Source of the DNA: Clostridiales bacterium
GTDB taxonomy: Bacteria; Bacillota; Clostridia; Christensenellales; Aristaeellaceae
Direction of reading: 5' to 3'
DNA: 32,127 bases
Assembly: GCA_012521895.1 (NCBI GenBank)
Contig: JAAYLK010000051.1
Span: forward strand, 1-32,127
Within the stretch, counting starts at the first letter, position 1; the number at the start of each line of letters is the position of its first letter. The notes under the pieces were generated by a model that had not been told where the DNA came from, ran no database searches, and saw only the letters and a program-made list of their open reading frames with translations. The translations under genes and the position numbers were made by a program. This document shows positions 17,412 to 26,276 of this stretch, piece after piece.

Positions 17412-17840
17412 ATGAAAAAACTCTACGATGAAACTCACCCCTACGCGGAGAACGACAACCGCCGCTCCCTCTGGTATGACCTGGATCAGGCGGACGGCCT
17501 GGACTTCCTCTTTGGCCCAGAGGAGGAGTACGGCGTCAGTTTTCTCCAAGAGACCGACTTCGCCCAGTTGGCGGACACCGTGTTAACCTGCGTCAAAGCC
17601 GACCTGGCGCTGCCGGAGGCGCAGGGCGTCACGGAAACCCACTGGGTCTTCTACACCCAGCGCGTTGACGGCGACGCGATCGGGGACAAGGTGCGCTTCA
17701 CCATCATGCTGCGATTGAAAGGCCGCGTGGTGGCCTGCGATGTGATGTACAGCGACTTCATCTTCGCCTCGGACTTCCTGAAAATCGCCCAGCTCAAACA
17801 AGCGTTGAGCCTCAGCGTCGCTGAAGGCCTGGGTTTGTAA
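17412..17840 (+). CDS. Small cytosolic protein of unknown function
   Basis: The 142 residues start MKKLYDETHPYAENDNRRSL. The protein is acidic and aromatic-rich with no signal peptide or membrane segment. Segments such as THWVFYTQRVDGDAIGDKVR and VACDVMYSDFIFASDFLKI suggest mixed alpha/beta structure. I recognise no family. AAAAGGAG (about 17396-17403) lies 8 bases before the ATG at 17412; an in-frame upstream start at 17361 runs into the hairpin and is rejected. It is bracketed by the hairpins at 17365-17388 and 17862-17889, so it could be a stand-alone gene, but no clear promoter is visible. Confidence 0.75.
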   Translation: MKKLYDETHPYAENDNRRSLWYDLDQADGLDFLFGPEEEYGVSFLQETDFAQLADTVLTCVKADLALPEAQGVTETHWVFYTQRVDGDAIGDKVRFTIMLRLKGRVVACDVMYSDFIFASDFLKIAQLKQALSLSVAEGLGL

Positions 17841-17861
17841 GCCCGTAACCTCAAAACACAA

Positions 17862-17889
17862 CAAAGCCGCCTCAATGTGGGCGGCTTTG
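17862..17889. terminator. Bidirectional terminator between the 17412 gene and the dipeptidase
   Basis: A perfect 10-bp stem CAAAGCCGCC (17862-17871) and GGCGGCTTTG (17880-17889) has an 8-base loop. On the minus strand it is followed by a T-rich stretch, so it best serves the dipeptidase transcript. It sits between convergent genes. Confidence 0.78.
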
Positions 17890-17903
17890 CCATTGGTAGA
17901 AAT

Positions 17904-18806
17904 TCAGCTGATGCGCTGGTAGTACGCCAGAAAGTTCAGCCCGGCGATGTTCTCAATCTCCTGCTTTGTGTAGCCGCGTTCCCGCAGTTTGTCAATCAGC
18001 GCCGGGAAGTCGGCAGGGTTGTCCAGGCCTTCGGGCTTGGTGTCGATGCCGTCAAAATCGCTGCCAAAGCCCACCTTGCCCTGGCCGCCCAGCTGGTGCA
18101 TGTGGTCGATGTGGTCCACCACCGTGTCCAGGGTGCAGGGCTTGTCCTTGCCAATCAGGAAGTAGGGCAGAAAGTTGACGCCGACATAGCCGCCGGCTTT
18201 GAACAGGTCCTTGAGCTGCTCATCCGTCAGGTTCCTGGTGTGCTCGCACAGGGCGCGGCAGCAGGAGTGGCTGGCCAGGGGCGGGGCGTCGGTCTTGTTC
18301 AGCAGGTCATAAAAGCCGGGGATGTTCAAGTGGGAGACGTCCAGCGCGATGCCCTTGCTTTGCATGTATCTGGCGGCTTGCAGGCCGTAGGGCTTGAGGC
18401 CGTCCTCCTGGTTGACGCTGGCCGGGGTGCCCAGCCTGTTCTCGTGGTTCCAGGTGATGGCGGCCATGCGCACTCCCAGGTCCCGGTAGCGGTCAATGGC
18501 GTGCAGGCCTTCTTCAAAGGGCTCACAGCCCTCCACCGACAGCATGAACCTTGTCTGCCCCTCCCGCGCTTCCCGCGGGTCGTCCGCTTGCACCCAGCCT
18601 TCTTGTACCAGTTTGTCCTTCGCCTTCAGCATCCGGGCGAAGAGGTCGCGGATAACCTCCGGTTTGGGGTCGATGCCCACAAACATGGCCATCACCTGCA
18701 GGCTTACGCCGCCGGCTTTTAAGCGTTCCAGCGTCAGGTCATAGGGCGGCTTGTGGTTTTCAGCAAAGCGGAACAGGGTGTCCGCGTGGGCGTCACAGAG
18801 GATCAT
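17904..18806 (-). CDS. Membrane-dipeptidase-type peptidase (family M19)
   Basis: M19 enzymes hydrolyse dipeptides, sometimes with D-residues, using a binuclear zinc centre. Of 300 residues, metal and active-site elements are visible: His7 and Asp9 in DAHADTL, Glu92 in SVEG, His159 in DVSHL, His180 in ASHS, and Asp in GSDFDGID near 253. The first is the HxD motif at the N-terminus with no signal peptide, so the protein is cytosolic. The ATG at 18806 lies only 2 bases from the preceding GH130 stop (one-base gap), with a weak ribosome site inside that gene, so translation is coupled. It has a terminator on its 3' side. Substrate is not predictable. Confidence 0.9.
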   Translation of the reverse strand: MILCDAHADTLFRFAENHKPPYDLTLERLKAGGVSLQVMAMFVGIDPKPEVIRDLFARMLKAKDKLVQEGWVQADDPREAREGQTRFMLSVEGCEPFEEGLHAIDRYRDLGVRMAAITWNHENRLGTPASVNQEDGLKPYGLQAARYMQSKGIALDVSHLNIPGFYDLLNKTDAPPLASHSCCRALCEHTRNLTDEQLKDLFKAGGYVGVNFLPYFLIGKDKPCTLDTVVDHIDHMHQLGGQGKVGFGSDFDGIDTKPEGLDNPADFPALIDKLRERGYTKQEIENIAGLNFLAYYQRIS

Positions 18807-18807
18807 C

Positions 18808-19785
18808 TTATGTCATCGGGTGGGCTTTGATGTAGTTGAGCACCTCGTCCACCGTCGTAAAGCACAAGCCGGTCACCGTGTCGGCGCAGCCGTAGTAGAT
18901 GGCGATGCGCCCGGTGTCCGCGTCCGTCAGCGCCGCGCAGGGGAAGGTCACGCCGGGCACGTCGCCGGCCAGCTCATACAGGGTCTCCGGCCCCAGCAGG
19001 TAGAAGTCCCCGCGGGTAATCACCTTCCAGGGCTCATCCAGGTCCAGCAGAGCCGCGCCAAAGCGGTAGACATAGCCGTTGCAGGTGGTGATGACGCCAT
19101 GGTAAATCATCAGCCAGCCTTCATCCGTCTCAATGGGGGTCGGGCCCGCGCCCACCTTGGTGGACTGCCAGCCGCCCGCGGTGCCAAAGACATGGCGGTG
19201 CTTGCCCCAGTAGACCAGGTCTTTACTCCTGCTGATGAAGATGTCGCCAAAGGCGGTGTGCCCGGTGTCAGACGGGCGGGACAGCATCAGGTATTCGCCG
19301 TTAATTTTGCGGGGGAAGAGCACGCCGTTGCGGTTGTAGGGCAGGAAGCAGTTTTCCAGCTGATGAAAGGTCTTGAAGTCCTCCGTCCAGCCCAGGCCGA
19401 TGGTGGGGCCGTGGTAGCCATTGCACCAGACCACATAATATTTTCCTTCTACCTCGCACACGCGCGCGTCATAGCGGTACTGCAGCTTGGTGATTTCCGG
19501 GTCGCCCTCAAACTGGATGGGCTCGTGGTTGATCTTCCAGTTGATGCCGTCATCCGAAAAACCCGCGTGGATGTTCATCTCCACCGCCTTGTTGTCACAG
19601 CGGAAGACGCCGGCAAACTTGCCCTTGTAGGCAACGGCCGCGGAGTTGAACACGCTGTTGCTGGTGGGGATTGCATTGCGGGGGATGATGGGGTTTTGGC
19701 TGTAGCGCCAGACCGGGGTTGTGCAGCCTTGCGGCTTCTCCTCCCAGGGGATGTTGGGCAGGGATTTGCCGATGATTTTGGCCAT
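18808..19785 (-). CDS. GH130 beta-1,4-mannoside phosphorylase
   Basis: GH130 enzymes phosphorolyse beta-mannosides to mannose 1-phosphate. The 325-residue length and the five-bladed propeller-type motif series fit the shorter subfamily that contains mannooligosaccharide phosphorylases. The likely catalytic Asp is Asp106 in [12 protein letters not shown], and [31 protein letters not shown] and GWLMIYHGV are typical. No signal peptide is seen, so it acts on imported oligosaccharides. The ATG at 19785 follows AAGGAGG. It has its own promoter and is coupled to the M19 dipeptidase. Whether the acceptor is mannose, glucose or N-acetylglucosamine cannot be told. The family is sure, the specificity inferred. 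Confidence 0.88.
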   Translation of the reverse strand: MAKIIGKSLPNIPWEEKPQGCTTPVWRYSQNPIIPRNAIPTSNSVFNSAAVAYKGKFAGVFRCDNKAVEMNIHAGFSDDGINWKINHEPIQFEGDPEITKLQYRYDARVCEVEGKYYVVWCNGYHGPTIGLGWTEDFKTFHQLENCFLPYNRNGVLFPRKINGEYLMLSRPSDTGHTAFGDIFISRSKDLVYWGKHRHVFGTAGGWQSTKVGAGPTPIETDEGWLMIYHGVITTCNGYVYRFGAALLDLDEPWKVITRGDFYLLGPETLYELAGDVPGVTFPCAALTDADTGRIAIYYGCADTVTGLCFTTVDEVLNYIKAHPMT

Positions 19786-19820
19786 GGGTGCCTCCTTGAT
19801 CGGTATGTATTCTTGTGTCT

Positions 19821-19849
19821 ACTATCCATGGAAAACCGGGCGGTGTCAA
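19821..19849 (-). promoter_or_regulatory. Probable promoter of the GH130-dipeptidase operon
   Basis: On the minus strand a perfect TTGACA (19844-19849) and GATAGT (19821-19826) are 17 bases apart, 36 bases before the GH130 start. Confidence 0.55.
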
Positions 19850-19861
19850 GTTGAACGCTAC

Positions 19862-19885
19862 AAAAAAACCGCCTCGCAGCGATTT
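19862..19885 (-). terminator. Intrinsic terminator of the HPr-like gene
   Basis: In minus-strand sense a 7-bp stem with one G-U pair, AAATCGC / GCGGTTT, with a 6-base loop (19866-19885) runs into a T7 tract. It lies just after the HPr-like stop at 19904. Confidence 0.7.
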
Positions 19886-19903
19886 GGTGGAACGCTTGGC
19901 CTA

Positions 19904-20131
19904 TCAGACGATGAAGGCCTTCAGGTCTTCCAGCAGGTCTTCGCAGTCATCCGCGTAGACTTCCAGGGTGATGGGCTTGCTCAAGTCCAGGGAGAAGATG
20001 CCCAGGATGGACTTGGCGTCCACCACATGGCGCCCGGCGCGCAGGTCCATGTCATAGTCGTAGCGGTTGGCCACGTTGACAAAGGTCTTGACTTCTTCAG
20101 CGAAGCTTAACTTAATCGGGATGGATTTCAT
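19904..20131 (-). CDS. HPr-like protein lacking the catalytic histidine
   Basis: The 75 residues align along their length with HPr of the phosphotransferase system: ANRYDYDMDLRAG corresponds to the ASKFDSDIQLEYNG region and VDAKSILGIFSLDL to the regulatory-serine region around Ser46. At the position of the active-site His15 (HARPA in HPr) this protein has LSFAEEV, with Phe in place of His. It therefore cannot carry a phosphohistidine, while a Ser equivalent to Ser46 is kept. This is like Crh, where His15 is replaced by Gln. A regulatory rather than transport role, possibly with a CcpA-type regulator, is inferred. The start is the ATG at 20131 with GGAGGT (20139-20144) and 7-base spacing. It is monocistronic. 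Confidence 0.85.
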   Translation of the reverse strand: MKSIPIKLSFAEEVKTFVNVANRYDYDMDLRAGRHVVDAKSILGIFSLDLSKPITLEVYADDCEDLLEDLKAFIV

Positions 20132-20160
20132 GGTCTCTACCTCCAATATTCACTGCGAAC

Positions 20161-20189
20161 AGTATACACAAGTTTGCCTTTGAGAACAA
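20161..20189 (-). promoter_or_regulatory. Probable promoter of the HPr-like gene
   Basis: On the minus strand TTGTTC (20184-20189) and TATACT (20161-20166) are 17 bases apart, about 30 bases before the start. Confidence 0.55.
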
Positions 20190-20251
20190 GCGTCCGCTGT
20201 CACTTTTGGCTGGAATTCACAAGAATTTACCAAGGGCTGACAGGGCAGGGC

Positions 20252-21706
20252 TTAGGCCAGCTGGTCAAGGGCGCTCTCAAGCCGCCGCATGCTCTCTTCC
20301 CGCCCCAACAGGAAGGCGATTTCAATGGCGCCGCCCGGGGTGGACAGCAGGCCGGACAGGGCAATGCGCAACGGCCACAGCACGGTGCCGTTCTTAAGCC
20401 CCGCCGCCGCGATGCCCTCCATCAAGGCTTTGTGGATGTTCTCCTCCGTCCAGTCGCTCACGCTGTCCAGCAGGCTGATGCTCAGCTTCAGGGCATCCGG
20501 CGTGGTTTCCAGGCTGCTCTTTTGCTTTTTGTTCTCATACAGGCTGGTGTCAAACGCCGGGCGCTCGCCTAAAAAGGCCACCATCTCCGGGATGCGATTG
20601 AACACCTCGGTGCGCCCCTGCATCAATTGCGCCAGGCGCGTATAGTCGATGCCCTTGCCATCCAGCACACTGTCAAACCAGGGTTTTGCCAGCTCCAGGT
20701 ACTTGTCCGCGTCCAATTTTCGGATATACTCGGCGTTGAACCAGGTCAGCTTGTTGATGTCAAAGATGGCGGGGGATTTTGACAGGCCCTCCACGCTGAA
20801 GGCCTGCTGCAGCTCCTCCATGGTAAAAAACTCGCGCTCATCGCCCGGATTCCAGCCCACCAGGGCCAGGTAGTTGATGAGGGCCTCGGTCAGGTAGCCC
20901 TTCTTGACAAAATCGCTGTAATAGGCGTCTCCGTCGCGCTTGGACAGCTTGTGCTTGCTGTCGCGCATCACGGTGGGCAGGTGGATGTACTGGGGGATGT
21001 CCCAGCCCAGGGCCTTGTAGAGCAGGTTGTACTTGGGGGTGGAGGATAGGTATTCCATCCCGCGGATGACGTGGGTGATGCCCATCAAATGGTCGTCAAT
21101 GACGTTGGCGAAATTGTAGGTGGGCATGCCGTCCGCCTTGATGAGCACCATGTCATCCAGGGTCTCATTGGGCGCCATAATATGGCCGTACACCAGGTCG
21201 TCAAAATCGCTGTCCCCGGTCACGGGGGTGTTCTGGCGCACCACATAGGGGATGCCGCTGTCCAGCTTTTGCTGAATGTCTTCTTTGCTCAAGTGCAGGC
21301 AGTGCTTGTCATACTTCCAGGTCAGGCCCTGTGCTTCCGCGGCTTCGCGGCGCTGCTGCAAGTCCTCCTTGGTGCAAAAGCAGTAGTAGGCGTGGCCTTC
21401 GTCAATGAGCTGTTTGGCATAGGGCAGGTAGCTGTCCTTGCGCTCGGACTGCACATAGGGCGCAACAGGGCCGCCCACGTCCGGGCCCTCGTCCCAGTGG
21501 ATGCCGCAGCCGCGCAGGGTGTCATAGATCACTTCCACCGCGCCTTCCACCAGGCGCTCCTGGTCAGTGTCCTCAATGCGCAGGATGAACTTGCCATCCT
21601 CATGCTTTTTGGTGAACAGGTAGCAGTACAGGGCGGTTCTCAACCCACCAAGGTGCATAAACCCGGTGGGGGAGGGGGCGAAGCGTGTGCGAACTTGCAA
21701 TTTCAT
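20252..21706 (-). CDS. gltX: Glutamate-tRNA ligase
   Basis: This class I synthetase charges tRNA-Glu. Its 484 residues have normal length. The HIGH-type motif is in FAPSPTGFMHLGGLRTAL near 9-26, the KMSKS-type motif is KLSKRDGD near 253, and LVGWNPGDEREFFTMEEL is typical of the anticodon-side boundary. The ATG at 21706 is only one base from GAGGAG (21708-21713); a TTG two codons later (21700) has an ideal 7-base spacer and gives a protein starting MQVRTRFAPSP, so it may be the true start. It lies 100 bases downstream of glnS with no certain terminator between, so the two may be co-transcribed. Confidence 0.95.
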   Translation of the reverse strand: MKLQVRTRFAPSPTGFMHLGGLRTALYCYLFTKKHEDGKFILRIEDTDQERLVEGAVEVIYDTLRGCGIHWDEGPDVGGPVAPYVQSERKDSYLPYAKQLIDEGHAYYCFCTKEDLQQRREAAEAQGLTWKYDKHCLHLSKEDIQQKLDSGIPYVVRQNTPVTGDSDFDDLVYGHIMAPNETLDDMVLIKADGMPTYNFANVIDDHLMGITHVIRGMEYLSSTPKYNLLYKALGWDIPQYIHLPTVMRDSKHKLSKRDGDAYYSDFVKKGYLTEALINYLALVGWNPGDEREFFTMEELQQAFSVEGLSKSPAIFDINKLTWFNAEYIRKLDADKYLELAKPWFDSVLDGKGIDYTRLAQLMQGRTEVFNRIPEMVAFLGERPAFDTSLYENKKQKSSLETTPDALKLSISLLDSVSDWTEENIHKALMEGIAAAGLKNGTVLWPLRIALSGLLSTPGGAIEIAFLLGREESMRRLESALDQLA

Positions 21707-21756
21707 ACTCCTCTACGTCTCAATCAGCAAAAAATGTTAAAGTCTTTTGGAAGTTT

Positions 21757-21782
21757 GAAACCTTTTCGGAAGAATTGGTTTC
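21757..21782 (-). repeat. Small inverted repeat between glnS and gltX
   Basis: GAAACC (21757-21762) and GGTTTC (21777-21782) are inverted repeats 14 bases apart. A T6 tract appears about 20 bases downstream on the minus strand, so it is a weak candidate for attenuation or termination only. Confidence 0.3.
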
Positions 21783-21806
21783 AAGAGACTCCGTTCAAAT
21801 CCCCGC

Positions 21807-23507
21807 CTAATTCGGCTTGTAGCTGTCCTTCAGCCCAACGACCTGGTTAAAGACCGGCATCTCGGGTGTGGAATCGCGGTCCTTGCAGAAATAGCCGTTG
21901 CGGAGGAACTGGAAGGTGTCGCCCACCTTGGCGTCAGCCAGGCTGGGTTCCATCATGCCGTGCACGGTTGTCAGGCTTTCCTTGTTCAATCGGGTGATGA
22001 AGTCCTTCTTGTCCGTGCCGTCGTCGATGTCCTCAGGGTCTGAAAGCAGCGGCTCATACAGGCGTCCGGTGAAGGGGACGGCGGTGGCGGCGTCCACCCA
22101 GTGCAGGGTGCCCTTGACCTTGCGGTTGGCGCCTTCACTGCCTGAGCGGCTGTCCAGGTCCACCGAGCACACCAGGTGGTCGATGCGGCCGTCTTCGGTT
22201 TTGACGACTTCCTCGCACTCGATGATGTAGGCGCCCTTAAGGCGCACCTCACCGCCGGGCTTGAGACGGAAGAACTTGCCCGGGGGGTTCTCCATGAAGT
22301 CTTCCTGCTCAATGTACAGGGTTTGCCCCATGCGCACGCTGCGTGTGCCGTATTCCGGATGGTCGGGGTGGTTTTCCTGCACCAGCTCGTCCACCTTGCC
22401 CGAGGGCCAGTTGTTCAGCACGATTTTAAGGGGGTTCAGCACCGCCATGACGCGGGGTACCTTGGCGCCCAGGTCGTTGCGCACGCAGAACTCCAGCAGG
22501 CTGTGCTCCACCACGCTGTCGGCCTTGGCCAGGCCCACGCGGTCGATGAAGTCGCGGATGGCTTCGGGGGTGTAGCCGCGGCGGCGCATCCCCACCAAGG
22601 TGGGCATGCGGGGGTCATCCCAGCCGCTGACATAGCCCTCTTCCACCAAACGGCGCAGGTGGCGCTTGCTCATCACGGTGCGGGTGAGGTTGAGGCGGGC
22701 AAACTCAATCTGTCGCGGGCCGAAGGTGGTGTAGCCATGCTTGTCCTTGTGCTTCTCGCGGAAGCCGGCGTTCTCCACCGCCCAGTCATACAAGGGCCTG
22801 TGGTCTTCGTATTCCAGGGAGCACAGGCTGTGGGTGATGCCCTCAATGGCGTCGCCCAGGGGGTGGGAGAAGTCATACATGGGGTAGATGCACCAGTCGT
22901 TGCCGGTGCGGTGGTGCTCTTTATACAGGATGCGGTACATGACGGGGTCCCGCATGTTGATGTTGGGGGAAGCCATGTCAATCTTGGAGCGCAAAACGTA
23001 AGAGCCCTCGGGGAACTCGCCGTTTTTCATGCGGCGGAACAGGTCCAGGCTCTCTTCCCAGGGGCGGTCCCGGTGGGGGCTGTTCTTGCCCGGCTGGGTC
23101 AGTGTGCCGCGGTATTCGCGCATCTGCTCCTGCGTCAGCTCGTCCACATAGGCCAGGCCGCGGCGGATGAAATCCTCGGCGATGTCGTAGCACTGCTGGT
23201 AGTAGTCGCTAGCGAAGTACAGCCCGCCGTTCCACTCAAAGCCCAGCCAGCGGATGTCATCCATGATGCCGTCGACGTACTCGGTCTCTTCTTTTTCAGG
23301 GTTGGTATCGTCAAAGCGCAGGTTGCACAGCCCGCCGTATTTTTCAGCGGTGGCAAAGTCCGCCACCAGCGCCTTGCAGTGGCCGATGTGCAAATAGCCG
23401 TTGGGTTCCGGCGGGAAGCGTGTGTGCACCCGCTCGACCCGGCCTTCCTTGAGTTCCTGGTCGATGATGTCCCAGATAAAATTGGATTTTTCGTTTTCCA
23501 GACTCAT
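21807..23507 (-). CDS. glnS: Glutamine-tRNA ligase
   Basis: GlnRS charges tRNA-Gln directly. The 566 residues match the bacterial/eukaryal-type enzyme: PPEPNGYLHIGHCKAL with a literal HIGH at 40-43, FDDTNPEKEETEYVD, the MSKR motif near 279 in TRTVMSKRHLRRLV, and the two beta-barrel anticodon domains ending VVGLKDSYKPN. The start is the ATG at 23507, with an imperfect AAAGGATG about 10 bases upstream. It has its own promoter with a leader of about 30 bases and no room for a T-box. GlnRS is absent from many Gram-positives, which instead amidate Glu-tRNA-Gln with GatCAB, so its presence here is informative. Confidence 0.96.
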   Translation of the reverse strand: MSLENEKSNFIWDIIDQELKEGRVERVHTRFPPEPNGYLHIGHCKALVADFATAEKYGGLCNLRFDDTNPEKEETEYVDGIMDDIRWLGFEWNGGLYFASDYYQQCYDIAEDFIRRGLAYVDELTQEQMREYRGTLTQPGKNSPHRDRPWEESLDLFRRMKNGEFPEGSYVLRSKIDMASPNINMRDPVMYRILYKEHHRTGNDWCIYPMYDFSHPLGDAIEGITHSLCSLEYEDHRPLYDWAVENAGFREKHKDKHGYTTFGPRQIEFARLNLTRTVMSKRHLRRLVEEGYVSGWDDPRMPTLVGMRRRGYTPEAIRDFIDRVGLAKADSVVEHSLLEFCVRNDLGAKVPRVMAVLNPLKIVLNNWPSGKVDELVQENHPDHPEYGTRSVRMGQTLYIEQEDFMENPPGKFFRLKPGGEVRLKGAYIIECEEVVKTEDGRIDHLVCSVDLDSRSGSEGANRKVKGTLHWVDAATAVPFTGRLYEPLLSDPEDIDDGTDKKDFITRLNKESLTTVHGMMEPSLADAKVGDTFQFLRNGYFCKDRDSTPEMPVFNQVVGLKDSYKPN

Positions 23508-23539
23508 TGCAATACCACATCCTTTTTCTCAATGGCAAC

Positions 23540-23568
23540 ATTATACAGTCGAACACCCTCAACTTCAA
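23540..23568 (-). promoter_or_regulatory. Probable promoter of glnS
   Basis: On the minus strand TTGAAG (23563-23568) and a perfect TATAAT (23540-23545) are separated by 17 bases, immediately after the terminator of the upstream gene. Confidence 0.7.
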
Positions 23569-23578
23569 GGCGACAAAA

Positions 23579-23606
23579 GCAAAACACCGCCTTCCCGGGC
23601 GGTGTT
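23579..23606 (-). terminator. Intrinsic terminator of the SDR-kdgK-gnd-rlmI transcript
   Basis: A 9-bp stem AACACCGCC / GGCGGTGTT (23583-23591 with 23598-23606) with a 6-base loop runs into TTTTGCTTTTG on the minus strand. It begins 15 bases after the methyltransferase stop. Confidence 0.85.
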
Positions 23607-23621
23607 GAACGGGTTTTGGGG

Positions 23622-24794
23622 TTATCGCAGCACCCGGAAGATGCCGCACTTGAGGTAGTTGGTCTCCATCGCCGCTGGCAGGCTGGGGTGGTCCTTGCCC
23701 GGTCCGCGCCATTCCAGCTGCTGCAGGGTGACCCGCGCGTCGCGGGAGGCCGCCTGGATGGTGTCCTTGAACAAGTCGGGCAGCATGTTCTGGGAGCAGG
23801 AGCAGGTCACCAGGATGCCGCCGGTGCCCAGCATCTTCATGGCGCGCAGGTTGATTTCCTTGTAGCCCTTGATGGCACCGGGCAGGCTGGCCTTGTTCTT
23901 GGCGAAGGCAGGGGGGTCTAAGATGATTAAGTCGTACTGCTCGCCCTTGTCGGATTTTTCGCGCAGGTAGTCAAAGGCGTTGGCCACCACGAAATTGACG
24001 TTGCCAAAGCCGTTCAATTGCGCGTTGTCATACGCGCAGCCTAGGGCGTGCTCGGACAGGTCCACGCCGGTTACTTCCTTGGCGCCGTACATCGCGGCGT
24101 GCAAGGCGAAGGAGCCGGTGTGCGTGCAGATGTCCAGCACCCGGGCGTCTTTGCTGAAGGGTTTGAGGGCTGTGCGGTTTTCCTTCTGATCCAGGAAATA
24201 GCCGGTCTTCTGGCCTTCCTTGACATCCACCAGCATCTTCAGGCCGTTCTCATTGATTTCGACGCGGTCGGGCACCTTGCCATACAGCAATCCGGTGGTC
24301 ATCTCCATGCCTTCCAGCTGGCGCACCGGCACGTCATTGCGCGCCCAGATGCCCATCGGCTGCACTTCCTCAACCAAGGCGTCGATGATGTCCTTTTCAA
24401 AGCGCGCCATGCCCAGGGAGAGAATCTGGATGGACAGCACGTCGCCAAACTTGTCTACAATCACCGCGGGCAGGCGGTCGCTCTCGGCGTTGATGAGGCG
24501 GCAGGCGTTCATGTCGCCCAGCTGCGCTCGGAGGTTCACAGCCTGTTTCACCCGTCGCTTGATGAAGGCGGCGTCCACCGCCTCCTCGTTGTAGGTCAGC
24601 ATGCGCAGCACAATCTGGGAGTTGCCGTTGTACACCGCCTGGCCCAGGGGGCGGCCGCGGGCGGAGACCACGCTCACCACATCGCCGTTTTCGGTTCCGC
24701 GCTCGGCGCGGTCAATGTCGCTGGCGAACACCCAGGGATGCCCGGAGAGCACCCGGGCATCCTTCACAGGTTTTAAATAGACGCGTTTGTTCAA
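23622..24794 (-). CDS. RlmI-like class I rRNA (cytosine-5) methyltransferase
   Basis: This SAM-dependent RNA methyltransferase family includes RlmI, which makes m5C in 23S rRNA. The 390 residues show an N-terminal PUA domain (YLKPVKDARVLSGHPWVFAS, then GDVVSVVSARGRPLG), a central linker domain (VDKFGDVLSIQILSLGM), and the methyltransferase core with VLDICTHTGSFALHAA (SAM loop, near 244), GVDLSEHAL and LIILDPPAFAKN (near 293). CSCSQ near 338 holds the likely catalytic Cys. The TTG at 24794 is chosen because AAAGGAAGG (24801-24809) lies 6 bases upstream; a longer frame would overlap gnd. It follows gnd by 13 bases, with the ribosome site overlapping the gnd stop. The exact target nucleotide is not provable here. 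Confidence 0.88.
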   Translation of the reverse strand: MNKRVYLKPVKDARVLSGHPWVFASDIDRAERGTENGDVVSVVSARGRPLGQAVYNGNSQIVLRMLTYNEEAVDAAFIKRRVKQAVNLRAQLGDMNACRLINAESDRLPAVIVDKFGDVLSIQILSLGMARFEKDIIDALVEEVQPMGIWARNDVPVRQLEGMEMTTGLLYGKVPDRVEINENGLKMLVDVKEGQKTGYFLDQKENRTALKPFSKDARVLDICTHTGSFALHAAMYGAKEVTGVDLSEHALGCAYDNAQLNGFGNVNFVVANAFDYLREKSDKGEQYDLIILDPPAFAKNKASLPGAIKGYKEINLRAMKMLGTGGILVTCSCSQNMLPDLFKDTIQAASRDARVTLQQLEWRGPGKDHPSLPAAMETNYLKCGIFRVLR

Positions 24795-24807
24795 ATGCGG
24801 CCTTCCT

Positions 24808-26256
<1,449 letters not shown>

Positions 26257-26276
26257 TCTTTCAATTCTCCTTCTTG

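Noticed and set aside
22176-23921. 581-residue open frame on the plus strand, antisense to glnS
   Set aside because: It is the complement of a confidently identified synthetase gene and arises from GC-rich codon use. It has no ribosome site, and its His/Val/Ala/Gly-rich composition is typical of shadow frames.
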